Shown here: one piece after another, positions 34,890-43,245 of the stretch | Position numbering within the stretch: position 1 is the stretch's first letter | Layout of the letters: each line of letters begins with the position of its first letter | Origin: Luteimonas aestuarii | GTDB taxonomy: Bacteria > Pseudomonadota > Gammaproteobacteria > Xanthomonadales > Xanthomonadaceae | Assembly: GCF_004357985.1 (NCBI RefSeq) | Contig: NZ_SMTF01000003.1 | Location: forward strand, 186,001-250,000 | Direction: 5' to 3' | Length of the DNA stretch: 64,000 bases | Notes under the pieces: model-generated | Database searches by the model: none | What the model saw: the letters and a program-made list of their open reading frames with translations, nothing else | Told to the model about the DNA's origin: nothing | Made by a program: the position numbers and the translations under genes

Positions 34890-35240
34890 TCAGCGTGCGC
34901 GTGGCAGTGCCGTCGCTGGCCCCCACAATGTGGCATCCAGCGTGGCCCGCGGCGGCATCCTGACGCGACCTGCCGTGACCTGCACGCCTTCGGCCCGCAA
35001 GCGCGCCGCCTGCTCGCGATGGCCGCGGGAACCGGGCGGGAACGCGATGCGTCCGTCGCTGCGCAGCACCCGGTGCCACGGCAGCGTGTCGTCACCGTTG
35101 CCGGCGAGCACGCGCGCCACCAGGCGCGCACGTCCCGGCAGCCCGGCGCGCCGCGCGATCTGGCCATACCCCGCCACCGCGCCGTGCGGCACGTCGCGGA
35201 TCGCGGCGAGGATACGGGCTTCGGCAGACAGATCGGCCAT
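34890..35240 (-). CDS. atl: Alkyltransferase-like protein (ATL)
   Basis: 116 residues of the DNA-binding domain of O6-alkylguanine-DNA alkyltransferase (MGMT). The active-site PCHR is replaced by PWHR (54-57), the mark of ATL proteins, which bind O6-alkylguanine, flip the base and pass the lesion to nucleotide excision repair instead of repairing it themselves. GAVAGYGQIARRAGLPGRARLVARVL matches the HTH and Arg-finger region. This is a normal family form, not a mutated repair enzyme. It shares a short divergent gap with the next gene. Confidence 0.9.
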   Translation of the reverse strand: MADLSAEARILAAIRDVPHGAVAGYGQIARRAGLPGRARLVARVLAGNGDDTLPWHRVLRSDGRIAFPPGSRGHREQAARLRAEGVQVTAGRVRMPPRATLDATLWGPATALPRAR

Positions 35241-35283
35241 GGGGGACTAGGATAAACCCTGTCGACCGAACGCCCGCGCCCGC

Positions 35284-35694
35284 ATGCAGAACTTCGAACA
35301 GATCCGCAGCCACCTCGCTACCAGCGATTTCCGCATCACCATGCAGGATCCGTACGTGATCTGCGTGGAGCTGTCGCTGGACAACGGCCGTCGGCACCAG
35401 GCGATCTTCCTGTCCGAGCTGCAGGACGACGACCACCGCAACTTCCTGCGCGTGAGCACCGTGATCGCGCCGATCACCGGCATCGACGCCCGCCGTGCGC
35501 TGGCGTTCAACTGGAACGCGCACGTTGGCTACCTGGCCCTTGGCGAGCTCGACGGCGTGCCCTACCTGCAGCTGTGCGAGAACCGCCCCTACGAAACCCT
35601 TACCGGCGCCGAAGTGGGCCGGTTGGTGCTGGAGATCGGCGGCATGGGCGACCGCCTGGAGCGCGCCCTGTCGGCCGACGGCGACCTGCTCTAA
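35284..35694 (+). CDS. Conserved hypothetical protein, possible YbjN/CesT-like fold
   Basis: 136 residues, acidic, with no signal or membrane segment. The order of segments (VICVELSLDNGRRHQAIFL, then ARRALAFNWNAHVGYLALGEL, then DGVPYLQLCENRP and a C-terminal helix LVLEIGGMGDRLERAL) resembles the YbjN or type III chaperone-like fold, but the similarity is from pattern only. Start at ATG 35284 gives MQNFEQIRSHLATSDF. Function unknown; likely a small cytoplasmic protein common in this bacterial family. Confidence 0.72.
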   Translation: MQNFEQIRSHLATSDFRITMQDPYVICVELSLDNGRRHQAIFLSELQDDDHRNFLRVSTVIAPITGIDARRALAFNWNAHVGYLALGELDGVPYLQLCENRPYETLTGAEVGRLVLEIGGMGDRLERALSADGDLL

Positions 35695-35785
35695 CGCTAC
35701 CGGGTGCGGGACCGGGGCGCCGCTCCCGGGACCGTGGAGGCCCTGCGCCGACCTGCCGGCCGATGGCCGGGGCCTGCGGCGGGCC

Positions 35786-35794
35786 TGCTATGAT
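35786..35794 (+). promoter_or_regulatory. Candidate extended -10 promoter for the CorC/HlyC gene
   Basis: TGCTATGAT is an extended -10 (TGn-TATGAT). It lies about 140 nt before the ATG at 35934, giving a leader of roughly 130 nt; the rest of the 35695-35933 gap shows no gene. Confidence 0.45.
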
Positions 35795-35933
35795 CCGCTG
35801 CCGCGCCAGCAACGCGCCGCCGCTTCCATGGACGACGACCCTAGACCTCCCCCTGCGCCCGCCCTCCGGCGCGCGCTTGAGACCCCCCGGATGACCTGCA
35901 CGCCCCTGGCCGACCCGACAGGAGGCCCCGGCG

Positions 35934-37271
35934 ATGTTTGAATTGTTCCTGGTCATCCTGCTCCTGATCGCCTGCAACGCGTTCTTCGCGATGTCGGAAA
36001 TGTCGGTGGTCACCTCGCGCAAACCGCGGCTCAAGCAACTGGCCACGGACCATCGTGGCGCGCGCAGGGCGCTGGAGTTGGCCGAACATCCCGAGCAGTT
36101 CCTGTCCACCGTGCAGGTGGGCATCACCCTGATCGGCATCCTCACCGGCATGTATGGCGGCGACGCGGTCGCCAGTTCGCTCGGCGCCTGGCTGCTGGCG
36201 CAACTGCCCGTGCTGGGCGCGACGTTCCCGTTCACCGAGCTCAGCTATGCCGGCGCACTCGGCAAGGTCCTGGCGATCGGCCTGATCACCTACCTGACGA
36301 TCGTGCTGGGCGAACTGCTGCCCAAGCGCCTGGCCTTGCTGGCGCCGGAGAAGCTGGCGTCGTTCGTGGCGCTGCCGATGCACGGGCTGGCGAAGGCGGC
36401 CACGCCGGTGGTGTGGTTGCTCAGTGCCAGCGTGCGCACCCTGTTGCGCCTGCTGCGGCTGGACAAGACCGAGGCTGCGCAGGTCACCGAAGAGGAAATC
36501 CGGCTGCTGGTCAGCGAAAGCCATGAACAGGGCGTGATCGACGCCGACGAGCGCAACATGATGAACCGCGTGCTGCGCCTGGGCGACCGCAGCACCGAAA
36601 GCCTGATGACGCCGCGCACCCGCATCGCGTGGCTGGACATCGCCGAAGGCTTCGAGGAGAACCTGGCGGCGATGCGCGCCACGCCGTTCTCGCGCTATCC
36701 GGTGTATCGCGGCAGTGACGCGGACGTGGTGGGCGTGGTCGAGATCAAGTCGCTGATCGATCGCTTGGAGAAGCGTGAGTTCGACTTGTTCAAATACCTG
36801 CGCAAGCCGCTGTTCGTGTCCGAATCGACGCCGGTGCTCACGACGTTGGAAATCCTGCGCGAAGAGCAGCACTCGCTGGCGCTGGTGGTGGACGAATACG
36901 GCGACGTGACCGGGCTGGTGACGGTCAACGACATCGTCGAAGCCGTGATCGGCCGCACCCAGACCCACGATGGCGGCGAGGCGTCGCCGCTGGTGGTGAC
37001 GCGCGACGATGGCTCGTTGCTGGTCGACGGAAGCTATTCGGCCGAGAACCTGCGCGAACTGCTTGGCGGCGGCGCCCTGCCCGGCGAGGACGACCACGAT
37101 TTCCATACGGCCGCGGGCATGGTCATCGCACATTACGGGCGCATTCCCCACGTGGGCGAGCATTTCGACTGGAACCACTGGCGCATCGAGGTGGTGGACC
37201 TCGACGGTCCTCGCATCGACAAGCTGCTGCTCCAGCGATTGGCCACGGAGGCCGCCAGCGATGACGAATGA
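35934..37271 (+). CDS. CNNM/CorC-HlyC family membrane protein
   Basis: 445 residues. N-terminal DUF21/CNNM membrane domain (about 1-190: LFLVILLLIACNAFFAMSEMS), two CBS domains (about 205-330: LMTPRTRIAWLD, LALVVDEYGDVTGLVTVNDI) and a C-terminal CorC_HlyC domain (DGSYSAENLRELLGG). This is the UPF0053 group, often called hemolysin-like; CNNM proteins are now tied to Mg2+ and Co2+ transport, with the CBS pair sensing nucleotide-Mg. ATG 35934 follows ACAGGAGG. The exoD-like gene starts inside its last codons (11-nt overlap). Confidence 0.9.
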   Translation: MFELFLVILLLIACNAFFAMSEMSVVTSRKPRLKQLATDHRGARRALELAEHPEQFLSTVQVGITLIGILTGMYGGDAVASSLGAWLLAQLPVLGATFPFTELSYAGALGKVLAIGLITYLTIVLGELLPKRLALLAPEKLASFVALPMHGLAKAATPVVWLLSASVRTLLRLLRLDKTEAAQVTEEEIRLLVSESHEQGVIDADERNMMNRVLRLGDRSTESLMTPRTRIAWLDIAEGFEENLAAMRATPFSRYPVYRGSDADVVGVVEIKSLIDRLEKREFDLFKYLRKPLFVSESTPVLTTLEILREEQHSLALVVDEYGDVTGLVTVNDIVEAVIGRTQTHDGGEASPLVVTRDDGSLLVDGSYSAENLRELLGGGALPGEDDHDFHTAAGMVIAHYGRIPHVGEHFDWNHWRIEVVDLDGPRIDKLLLQRLATEAASDDE

Positions 37272-37926
37272 CCGTGGCGGCACGCCGCGCGACGAAGACG
37301 TGACCCGCGCCAGGCCGGAAATGCTGGGCACGCGCGCACTGTTGGACGCGCTGGCGCTCGGTGATCCCGAGGACAGCCTGAAGCTGGAAGACATCCTCGC
37401 CGGGCTGAGCCGACAGGTGTTCGGCATGCTGCTGTTCATCGCCACCCTGCCCGCCTTCATCCCGATCCCGGGCGTCGGCGGCGCGATCGGCGGCCCGCTG
37501 ACGATCCTGGTGGGCGTTCACCTGCTGGTGGGCATGCGCAAGCTGTGGCTGCCGAAGTTCATCGCCCGCCGCGGCCCGCGGCGCGCCACGTTGCAGAGCT
37601 TCGACCGCGTGATGGCGCCTTGGCTGTCACGCCTGGAACGCCTGGTCAAGCCACGCATGACCGTCCTCATCGAGCATCGTGCCGCCAGCATGTTCACCGG
37701 TGCCCTGCTGGTGCTGCTGGGCATCCTGCTGGCGCTGCCCATCCCGTTCACCAACTACGTGTTCGGCCTGCTGCTGCTGGCGTTTGCCTTCGCCCTGCTG
37801 GAACGCGACGGCCTGCTGATGCTGGTGTGCTGGGTCGCGGGCGTCGCCGCCATCGTTGTCTTCGGCGTGGCCAGTGGCGCATTGGCCGCCGCGGTGACGC
37901 ACTGGATCGGGCAGCTGTTCGCGTAG
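37261..37926 (+). CDS. ExoD-like membrane protein
   Basis: 221 residues. The ExoD domain (LEDILAGLSRQVFGMLLFIATLPAFIPIPGVGG) is followed by two or three membrane segments (FTGALLVLLGILLALPIPF, YVFGLLLLAFAFALLERDGLLM, GVAAIVVFGVASGALAAA). ExoD was first linked to exopolysaccharide production and alkaline tolerance in rhizobia, but its role is not settled. ATG 37261 overlaps the CorC gene by 11 nt, with GGAGG upstream. Its TAG stop at 37924-37926 is contributed by the GTAG end of a REP palindrome. Confidence 0.85.
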   Translation: MTNDRGGTPRDEDVTRARPEMLGTRALLDALALGDPEDSLKLEDILAGLSRQVFGMLLFIATLPAFIPIPGVGGAIGGPLTILVGVHLLVGMRKLWLPKFIARRGPRRATLQSFDRVMAPWLSRLERLVKPRMTVLIEHRAASMFTGALLVLLGILLALPIPFTNYVFGLLLLAFAFALLERDGLLMLVCWVAGVAAIVVFGVASGALAAAVTHWIGQLFA

Positions 37927-38038
37927 GGCGGGTCTCGACCCGCCACTACCTTCTCCGCCGCAACGCACGCCAAGCGAGGCATGGCACGCAGGCGGGGAAA
38001 CAGGAACATCGCAACGGCGGAGTCGAGACCCGCCCTAC
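37923..38038. repeat. GTAG-type REP doublet 1
   Basis: GTAG plus palindrome GGCGGGTC/GACCCGCC (37923-37944) and a second, slightly diverged copy in reverse (38016-38034) ending in CTAC at 38035-38038. The two outward GTAG tetramers give the TAG stops of both flanking convergent genes (37924-37926 and 38035-38037). The whole intergenic space is the doublet. Confidence 0.85.
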
Positions 38039-40167
38039 GCCAGCAACCCCATGAAATCCTGCGCCTTCATCGGGTGGCCCAGCCAGAAGCCCTGCGCCAT
38101 GTCGCAACCGCGCTCGCGCAGGATGGCGTACTGGCCTTCCTTCTCCACGCCCTCGGCCACCACGTGGATGCCCAGCGAATGCGCCATCGCGATGATCGCG
38201 GTAGTCAACGCCAGGTCGTCGGGGTCGCGCAGCACGTCGGCGATGAAACTGCGATCGATCTTCACGCCGTCAACCGGCACCCGTCGCAGGTGGCTGAGGC
38301 CCGAGAAACCGGTGCCGAAGTCGTCCAGCCACACCTTGACGCCGGTGTTGCGCAGCCGCGCCAGCAGCGCGCTGACGCGGGCCTCGTCGCCGATCACCGC
38401 GGTTTCGGTCAGCTCGATGTGCAGGTGCTGCGGCGCCAGCCCGGTTTCGCGCAGCACCGCGTCCACCTGCGCCGACAGGTCCGCCGCGCGCAGCTGCCGC
38501 GGCGAGACATTGACCGAGACGAACAGGTCGCGCCCGCTGGCGAAGTCGCGCTGCCAGCGGCGCGCATCGATGCAGGCCGCGCGCAGTACCTGCGGGCCGA
38601 TGGTTTCGATCAGGCCGCTCTGTTCGGCCACGTCGATGAACAGCGACGGCGATACCGAGCCATGCTCGGGGTGCTGCCAGCGCAACAGCGCCTCGGCGCC
38701 AATCAGGCGGTTGTCGGCCAGGCGGTACACCGGCTGGTAAGCCAGGCTGAGTTCGCCGCGCTCCCACGCACCACGCAGGTCCTGCTCCATGCGCACGCGC
38801 CGTTCCACCGCCTGGTCCATCGCGCGGCTGTAGAAGCGGAAGCAGTTCTTGCCCGCCACCTTCGCCTGGTACATCGCGATGTCGCCGTTCTTCATCAGCG
38901 TCGACGCATTGGGCGCATCGTCCGGGAACAGGGTGACGCCAATCGAGATGCCCAGGAACACATGGCGGCCATGCACCAGGATTGGCCGTCCCAGCTCGTC
39001 GACCAGTGCTTCGGCCAAACGCGTCGCCGCCTCACGGATATCGCCGTCGCCGCCTCGTGGCAGCTGCAGCAGGATCACGAACTCATCGCCGCCGAACCGG
39101 GCCAGCACGCCCTCGCCACCGCTGCGCTGCTCGATCACGTCGCGCATCCTGGCGGCGAACTGGATCAGCACTTCGTCGCCGGCGTCGTGGCCGATGGTGT
39201 CGTTGACCCGCTTGAAATCGTCGATATCGGCGAACAACAGGGCTAGCTGGCGCGCACTTCCACTGTTTTCGAACAGGCGCTGGTCGAGGGTTTCGCGGAA
39301 CGACAGGCGGTTGGCCAGCCCGGTCAGCGAATCGGTATAGGCCATGCGGCGCACGTCGCGGTCGTGCCGCGCGATGCTGTCGCGCATGTGCGAGAACGCG
39401 CGCACCAGGTCGCCGATCTCGTCACGGCGGTCGGTCGTCGCGATTTCGCCGCTGAAATCGCCGGATTCGATCTGGCCCGCGGCGTCCGCCAGCCGGCGGA
39501 TCGGCTTGACCACCGACTGCTGGAGGTACAGCGCGATGATGGCGATCAACGCCGCCAGTACCGCGAGCAGCGTCCCGACCCACAGCATGTGCTTGCGGCC
39601 CACCTCGGCCAGCCGCTGGCCCAGCGTCGCGCCGATGCGATCCTCGTCGGCACGCACCGACGCCAGCGAATAGCCGACACGCAAACCGCCGAGGCGCTGG
39701 TCGGCGATGCGGATCGGCATCGACACATCCATCAACTCATCGTCGGTCTGCACGTGCAGCTCGCCGGCCGACACCACTTCGAATGCGAACGGGTCGGTCA
39801 TCTGCTGGCCGTAGTTCGCGATATCCGGACTGCCGTCGTGGATCACCCGGCCTTCGGTGTCGAAGACGATCGCATAGGCGACATCGGGCTGGCGCAGCTG
39901 GTTCCGGACGATGCCGCCGATCGCATCCAGGTCGAAGTAGTACAACGGGTTGACCAGGGTGTCGGCGGCCTGCGCCACCGACCCCTGGCCATGGCTGAGC
40001 ACGCGGTTGGACGCCAGCGCGTGCATCGACTGGCGGCTGAGGGACTGGACCTCGCGCTGGGTCGAGCCCTGCCGGTGCAACAAGGCGGCGACCGCGGCGA
40101 TGGCGATCAGCACGGCAATGCCGGCCACCAGCGCAAACTTGGCGCGCAGGCCGTAGCGAAGGTTCAT
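38035..40167 (-). CDS. GGDEF-EAL protein with periplasmic sensor and HAMP domain
   Basis: 710 residues. Membrane segment at about 9-30, periplasmic sensor to about 170, second membrane segment, HAMP (KPIRRLADAAGQIESGDFSGE), GGDEF (359-363 in RFGGDEF) and EAL (492-494 in GAEALLRW). Both domains look catalytic: GGDEF is complete, and the EAL part keeps ELTET, DDFGTG, KIDRSFI and AEGVE. No RxxD inhibitory site precedes GGDEF. The protein can therefore make or break c-di-GMP. Its ATG overlaps the stop of the periplasmic binding-protein gene (ATGA), which probably supplies the ligand signal. The TAG stop comes from a REP end. Confidence 0.92.
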   Translation of the reverse strand: MNLRYGLRAKFALVAGIAVLIAIAAVAALLHRQGSTQREVQSLSRQSMHALASNRVLSHGQGSVAQAADTLVNPLYYFDLDAIGGIVRNQLRQPDVAYAIVFDTEGRVIHDGSPDIANYGQQMTDPFAFEVVSAGELHVQTDDELMDVSMPIRIADQRLGGLRVGYSLASVRADEDRIGATLGQRLAEVGRKHMLWVGTLLAVLAALIAIIALYLQQSVVKPIRRLADAAGQIESGDFSGEIATTDRRDEIGDLVRAFSHMRDSIARHDRDVRRMAYTDSLTGLANRLSFRETLDQRLFENSGSARQLALLFADIDDFKRVNDTIGHDAGDEVLIQFAARMRDVIEQRSGGEGVLARFGGDEFVILLQLPRGGDGDIREAATRLAEALVDELGRPILVHGRHVFLGISIGVTLFPDDAPNASTLMKNGDIAMYQAKVAGKNCFRFYSRAMDQAVERRVRMEQDLRGAWERGELSLAYQPVYRLADNRLIGAEALLRWQHPEHGSVSPSLFIDVAEQSGLIETIGPQVLRAACIDARRWQRDFASGRDLFVSVNVSPRQLRAADLSAQVDAVLRETGLAPQHLHIELTETAVIGDEARVSALLARLRNTGVKVWLDDFGTGFSGLSHLRRVPVDGVKIDRSFIADVLRDPDDLALTTAIIAMAHSLGIHVVAEGVEKEGQYAILRERGCDMAQGFWLGHPMKAQDFMGLLA

Positions 40168-41093
40168 TCCAGCTCCGCCGTGATCCGCATGACGCCTTGC
40201 TTGAGGTGTTCGAGCGCGTGCTCGTTGGCGCTGTCCAACGGCAGGAATCGAGTGGTCTTGAAGAACTGCAGCAACGCTTCGCGCGCATCCGGATCGTCGG
40301 CGGCCGCCAGCAACACCTCGCGCAGGCGGCGCTTGACCCGTGGGTCCAGGTCGCCGCGCACCATCTCCAGCGCGCGCGGATAGGGCGGCGTTTCGCGGAT
40401 CAGCACGAAATCGCGCTTGAAGCTGGCCGGCACGCGACGTTCGTCCGCCCAGTCCAGGTTGCTCATGGCGCCAGCGTCGACCAGGCGCTTGTGCACCCAC
40501 GACGAGAGGTTGAGTTCGGTGCGGGCGAAGACGTAGCCCACCGACCCGGGCGCGGGGCGGTCCATCGGCGACAGCAGGATCTCCATGCGCATGCCACGCG
40601 CCAGGAGCTCGGTCGCCGGGATGTAGTAGGCACTGGTGGACGACCGGTTCTGGAACGCGATGCTGCGACCGGCGAGGTCCTGGAGCGAGCCGATCCCGGC
40701 GTCGCGATGCGCGAAATACACGGTGCTGTAGCTGCTCACCCCGTCACGCTCGGTCAGCAGCAGCGGTTCGGCGCCACTACGCTGCTGCAGCAGCACCGCG
40801 GCGGCGGTGGTCTCGGTCACCCAGTCGACGCGGCCGCGGCGCATGTAGCTCTGCATCTGCTGCGTGTCGCGCGCCATCAGCACCCGCCCCTCGCGGATGC
40901 CCACGTCGGCCATCCGGGGGACTACGTAGTCCAGCAGTGGCTTGAGCTGCTCGTAGTGCGCCTTGGGGTTGTCGCTGATCCGCCCAAGCACCAGGACATG
41001 GCTATCGCTGGCCAGCACCGGCATGATCCAGCCGACGCAGCACCACAGCAGCACTGCCAGCATGCCGGCTCGATGGACGCGTTTACGCAACAA
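40164..41093 (-). CDS. PhnD/transferrin-like periplasmic substrate-binding protein
   Basis: 309 residues from TTG 41093, which gives a complete signal peptide (MRKRVHRAGMLAVLLWC, cleavage near PVLAS). An ATG at 41063 would remove its basic part. The body matches phosphate/phosphonate-type binding proteins (SDSHVLVLGRISDNPKAHYE, GRVDWVTETTAAAVLLQQ, SIAFQNRSSTSAYYIPATEL). No permease or ATPase is nearby, and translation is coupled to the GGDEF-EAL gene, so it is more likely a sensor for that protein than a transport component, comparable to NspS with MbaA in Vibrio. Ligand unknown. Confidence 0.85.
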   Translation of the reverse strand: MLRKRVHRAGMLAVLLWCCVGWIMPVLASDSHVLVLGRISDNPKAHYEQLKPLLDYVVPRMADVGIREGRVLMARDTQQMQSYMRRGRVDWVTETTAAAVLLQQRSGAEPLLLTERDGVSSYSTVYFAHRDAGIGSLQDLAGRSIAFQNRSSTSAYYIPATELLARGMRMEILLSPMDRPAPGSVGYVFARTELNLSSWVHKRLVDAGAMSNLDWADERRVPASFKRDFVLIRETPPYPRALEMVRGDLDPRVKRRLREVLLAAADDPDAREALLQFFKTTRFLPLDSANEHALEHLKQGVMRITAELE

Positions 41094-41163
41094 CGGGCTA
41101 CCCCAAGCCTGTCCGACACCGCCGAGACTAGCCGAAATGGCCAACCTGCGACAGGGATCCGGA

Positions 41164-41946
41164 TCAGGACTGCGAACCACTGCCCCCTTGCCCGCCCGCC
41201 AGCCGCGCCATGCGCTGCGCGTCAGCCAGGACGCCGCGCAACAGCCGCACCTCACGGGCATCGGGCGCCGCCCGCAGGAACACCCGCCGCAACTTGTGCA
41301 TCGCCGCTTCGGGCGTTCGACCCTTGTGGAAATCGATCGCATCCAGCGTGTCGCCCAACTGGGTGAAAAAGCCTTCCATCTCGGCATGGCTCGCCGGCAG
41401 GTCGTCAGCGGCAACGGCTTCTGTCGTCCGGGTGACGTCGGCCAGCGCCGACATCCGCAACTCATAGGACAGCACCTGCACCGCAGCCGCGAGGTTCAAC
41501 GAGCTGTAGCCCGGATTGGCGGGAATGGTCACCGCGGCGTGGCAGAGCTGCAGTTCGTCGTTGTCCAGCCCGGTGCGCTCACGGCCGAACACCAGGGCCA
41601 CTTCGTTGCCGCGCGCGGCCTCGGCCAGCACGCGGGTGGCGGTTTCCCGCGGGCCTGCCTCGTCCATTGCGATCCGCCGCGTGCGCGCCGTGCAGCCGAT
41701 GACATGGCCGCAGTCGGCGACGGCGTCGGCCAGCGTGGCGTGCACCCGGGCCGCGTCGAGTACGTCACCGGCACCCGCGGCCAGTGCCGCGGCATCCGGA
41801 TGCGGGAAGCGCTCCGGTGCCACCAGCGCCAGCCGGTGCAGGCCCATGGTCTTCATCGCCCGCGCAGCCGAACCGATGTTGCCCGGATGCTGGGTCCCCA
41901 CCAGCACGATGCGGATGCGTTGGGCTGCGGGAAAGGTCTCGTCCAT
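41164..41946 (-). CDS. trmJ: tRNA (cytidine/uridine-2'-O-)-methyltransferase TrmJ
   Basis: 260 residues. SPOUT methyltransferase that 2'-O-methylates position 32 of several tRNAs. Signatures: IRIVLVGTQHPGNIGSAARAMKTMG near the start, LVFGRERTGLDNDELQLC and the knot motif IPANPGYSSLNLAAAVQVLSYE. The C-terminal extension (PEAAMHKLRRVFLRAAP) is also family-typical. ATG 41946 is separated by 88 nt from divergent suhB, the arrangement found in E. coli. Downstream of it lies the periplasmic binding-protein gene, 70 nt away. Confidence 0.93.
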   Translation of the reverse strand: MDETFPAAQRIRIVLVGTQHPGNIGSAARAMKTMGLHRLALVAPERFPHPDAAALAAGAGDVLDAARVHATLADAVADCGHVIGCTARTRRIAMDEAGPRETATRVLAEAARGNEVALVFGRERTGLDNDELQLCHAAVTIPANPGYSSLNLAAAVQVLSYELRMSALADVTRTTEAVAADDLPASHAEMEGFFTQLGDTLDAIDFHKGRTPEAAMHKLRRVFLRAAPDAREVRLLRGVLADAQRMARLAGGQGGSGSQS

Positions 41947-41956
41947 GGCGCAATGG

Positions 41957-41962
41957 TAAACT
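41957..41962 (+). promoter_or_regulatory. Candidate -10 box for suhB
   Basis: TAAACT, 72 nt before the suhB start, in the trmJ/suhB divergent gap. Tentative. Confidence 0.3.
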
Positions 41963-42034
41963 GCGCGCCCTCCGGCCACCGCGCCGGCGCGCTCTTTCCA
42001 CCCGCCGATCCCCACCCGCACGGAGCCCGATGCG

Positions 42035-42868
42035 ATGCTGCAACCTGCCGTCAACATCATGGTCAAGGCCGCGCGCGCCGGGGGCAACGTGCTGCTGCGG
42101 CACATGCACCGGCTGGATGCGCTGAACGTCGTCGAGAAGGACCGCCTGGACTACGCCAGCGAAGTCGACGGCCTGGCCGAGGAAGCGATCGTCAAGGAAC
42201 TGCGCCGGGCCAACCCGGACTACGCGATCCTCGGTGAGGAAGGCGGCGCGCAGAAGGGCAAGCATGGCCCCAGCCGCTACACCTGGGTGATCGATCCGCT
42301 GGACGGCACCAGCAACTACCTGCGCGGGCTGCCGCACTGGTGCGTGTCGATCGCGCTGTGCGAAGGCCCGGAGCCGCTGCACGCCGTGGTGTTCGACCCG
42401 CTGCGCAACGAGTTGTTCACCGCCACCCGCGGCTCCGGTGCGGTGCTCAACGACAAGCGCATCCGCGTCGCCGAGCGCAAGGACCTGTCCGGTGCGGTGC
42501 TCGCCACCGGTTTCCCGCCGCGCGAGCGCAAGCGCGCCGACGCGCAGCTGGACTGCCTCAAGCACCTGCTGCGCGATGCCGAGGACGTGCGTCGCACCGG
42601 CTCGGCCGCACTGGACCTCGCCTACGTGGCCGCGGGTCGCGTGGACGGCTACTTCGAAGCCGGCGTGCAGGCCTGGGACATCGCCGCCGGCGTACTGCTG
42701 GTGCGCGAGGCCGGCGGCCGCATCGCCGATTTCAAGGGCGCCGCCACCTCCCCGATGCACATCCCGGGTGCGGCCGCAGGCCGGCAACTGGTCGCGGGCA
42801 ATGTGAAGCTGGTCGATCCGCTGCTCAAGACCATCGCCGATTCCGGCTATCTGAAAGCCTTCGCCTGA
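42035..42868 (+). CDS. suhB: Inositol-1-monophosphatase SuhB
   Basis: 277 residues. Metal-dependent phosphatase of the IMPase family: [19 protein letters not shown] (metal binding) and [10 protein letters not shown] are intact. In E. coli SuhB also associates with the rRNA antitermination complex. ATG 42035 ([19 protein letters not shown]) fits the family start. Divergent from trmJ. The 42869-43245 gap after it holds the 69-nt element copy B and a terminator, and no gene. Confidence 0.95.
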   Translation: MLQPAVNIMVKAARAGGNVLLRHMHRLDALNVVEKDRLDYASEVDGLAEEAIVKELRRANPDYAILGEEGGAQKGKHGPSRYTWVIDPLDGTSNYLRGLPHWCVSIALCEGPEPLHAVVFDPLRNELFTATRGSGAVLNDKRIRVAERKDLSGAVLATGFPPRERKRADAQLDCLKHLLRDAEDVRRTGSAALDLAYVAAGRVDGYFEAGVQAWDIAAGVLLVREAGGRIADFKGAATSPMHIPGAAAGRQLVAGNVKLVDPLLKTIADSGYLKAFA

Positions 42869-43051
42869 CGTTGCAGGTCACCGCCGCGGGATTCGGGCGA
42901 TCCTGCCGCCCTTGATGCAGCGAAACGGCCGCGTCGGGTCGGGATGGGTGTGCGTTGCGCCGATGGCTGCCATCTGCGCAGTGCAGTCCCCGGCCCTTCA
43001 ACGGCACGCTTGCTTGTCCGCTTTTCGATCCGCTGGCAGTCGATGCCCGAA

Positions 43052-43120
43052 GCGCCTGGCCGGTGCCATGCCGACCAGGCGGATATCGGGCCGCGATTCG
43101 GCGTGACACCGGCCAGGCGC
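43052..43120 (+). repeat. 69-nt inverted-arm element, copy B
   Basis: Arms at 43052-43072 and 43100-43120 (21 nt each; 19 Watson-Crick pairs, one G-T, one mismatch) around a 27-nt core (43073-43099, CGGATATCGGGC inside). The arm sequence differs at many positions from copies A and C. It lies between convergent suhB and secF. Confidence 0.8.
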
Positions 43121-43194
43121 GGCAGGAGTCTGCATTGATGAACCGCCGGAGGTGCGAACACAGTCGCAGCGGCGGTTGGACGAAAACCCCAGGA

Positions 43195-43219
43195 AAAGGC
43201 CGCGCAATGCGCGGCCTTT
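43195..43219. terminator. Hairpin terminator between suhB and secF
   Basis: Perfect 11-bp stem AAAGGCCGCGC (43195-43205) / GCGCGGCCTTT (43209-43219), loop AAT. Read on the minus strand it is followed by TTTTCC, so it suits secF; it may work in both directions. Confidence 0.75.
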
Positions 43220-43245
43220 CCGTTAATGGAGAAACGCGGGCCCGT

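Noticed and set aside
34890-35240. Alkyltransferase-like gene considered as an inactivated MGMT repair gene
   Set aside because: Trp in place of the active Cys (PWHR) is the normal form of the ATL family, not a defect.
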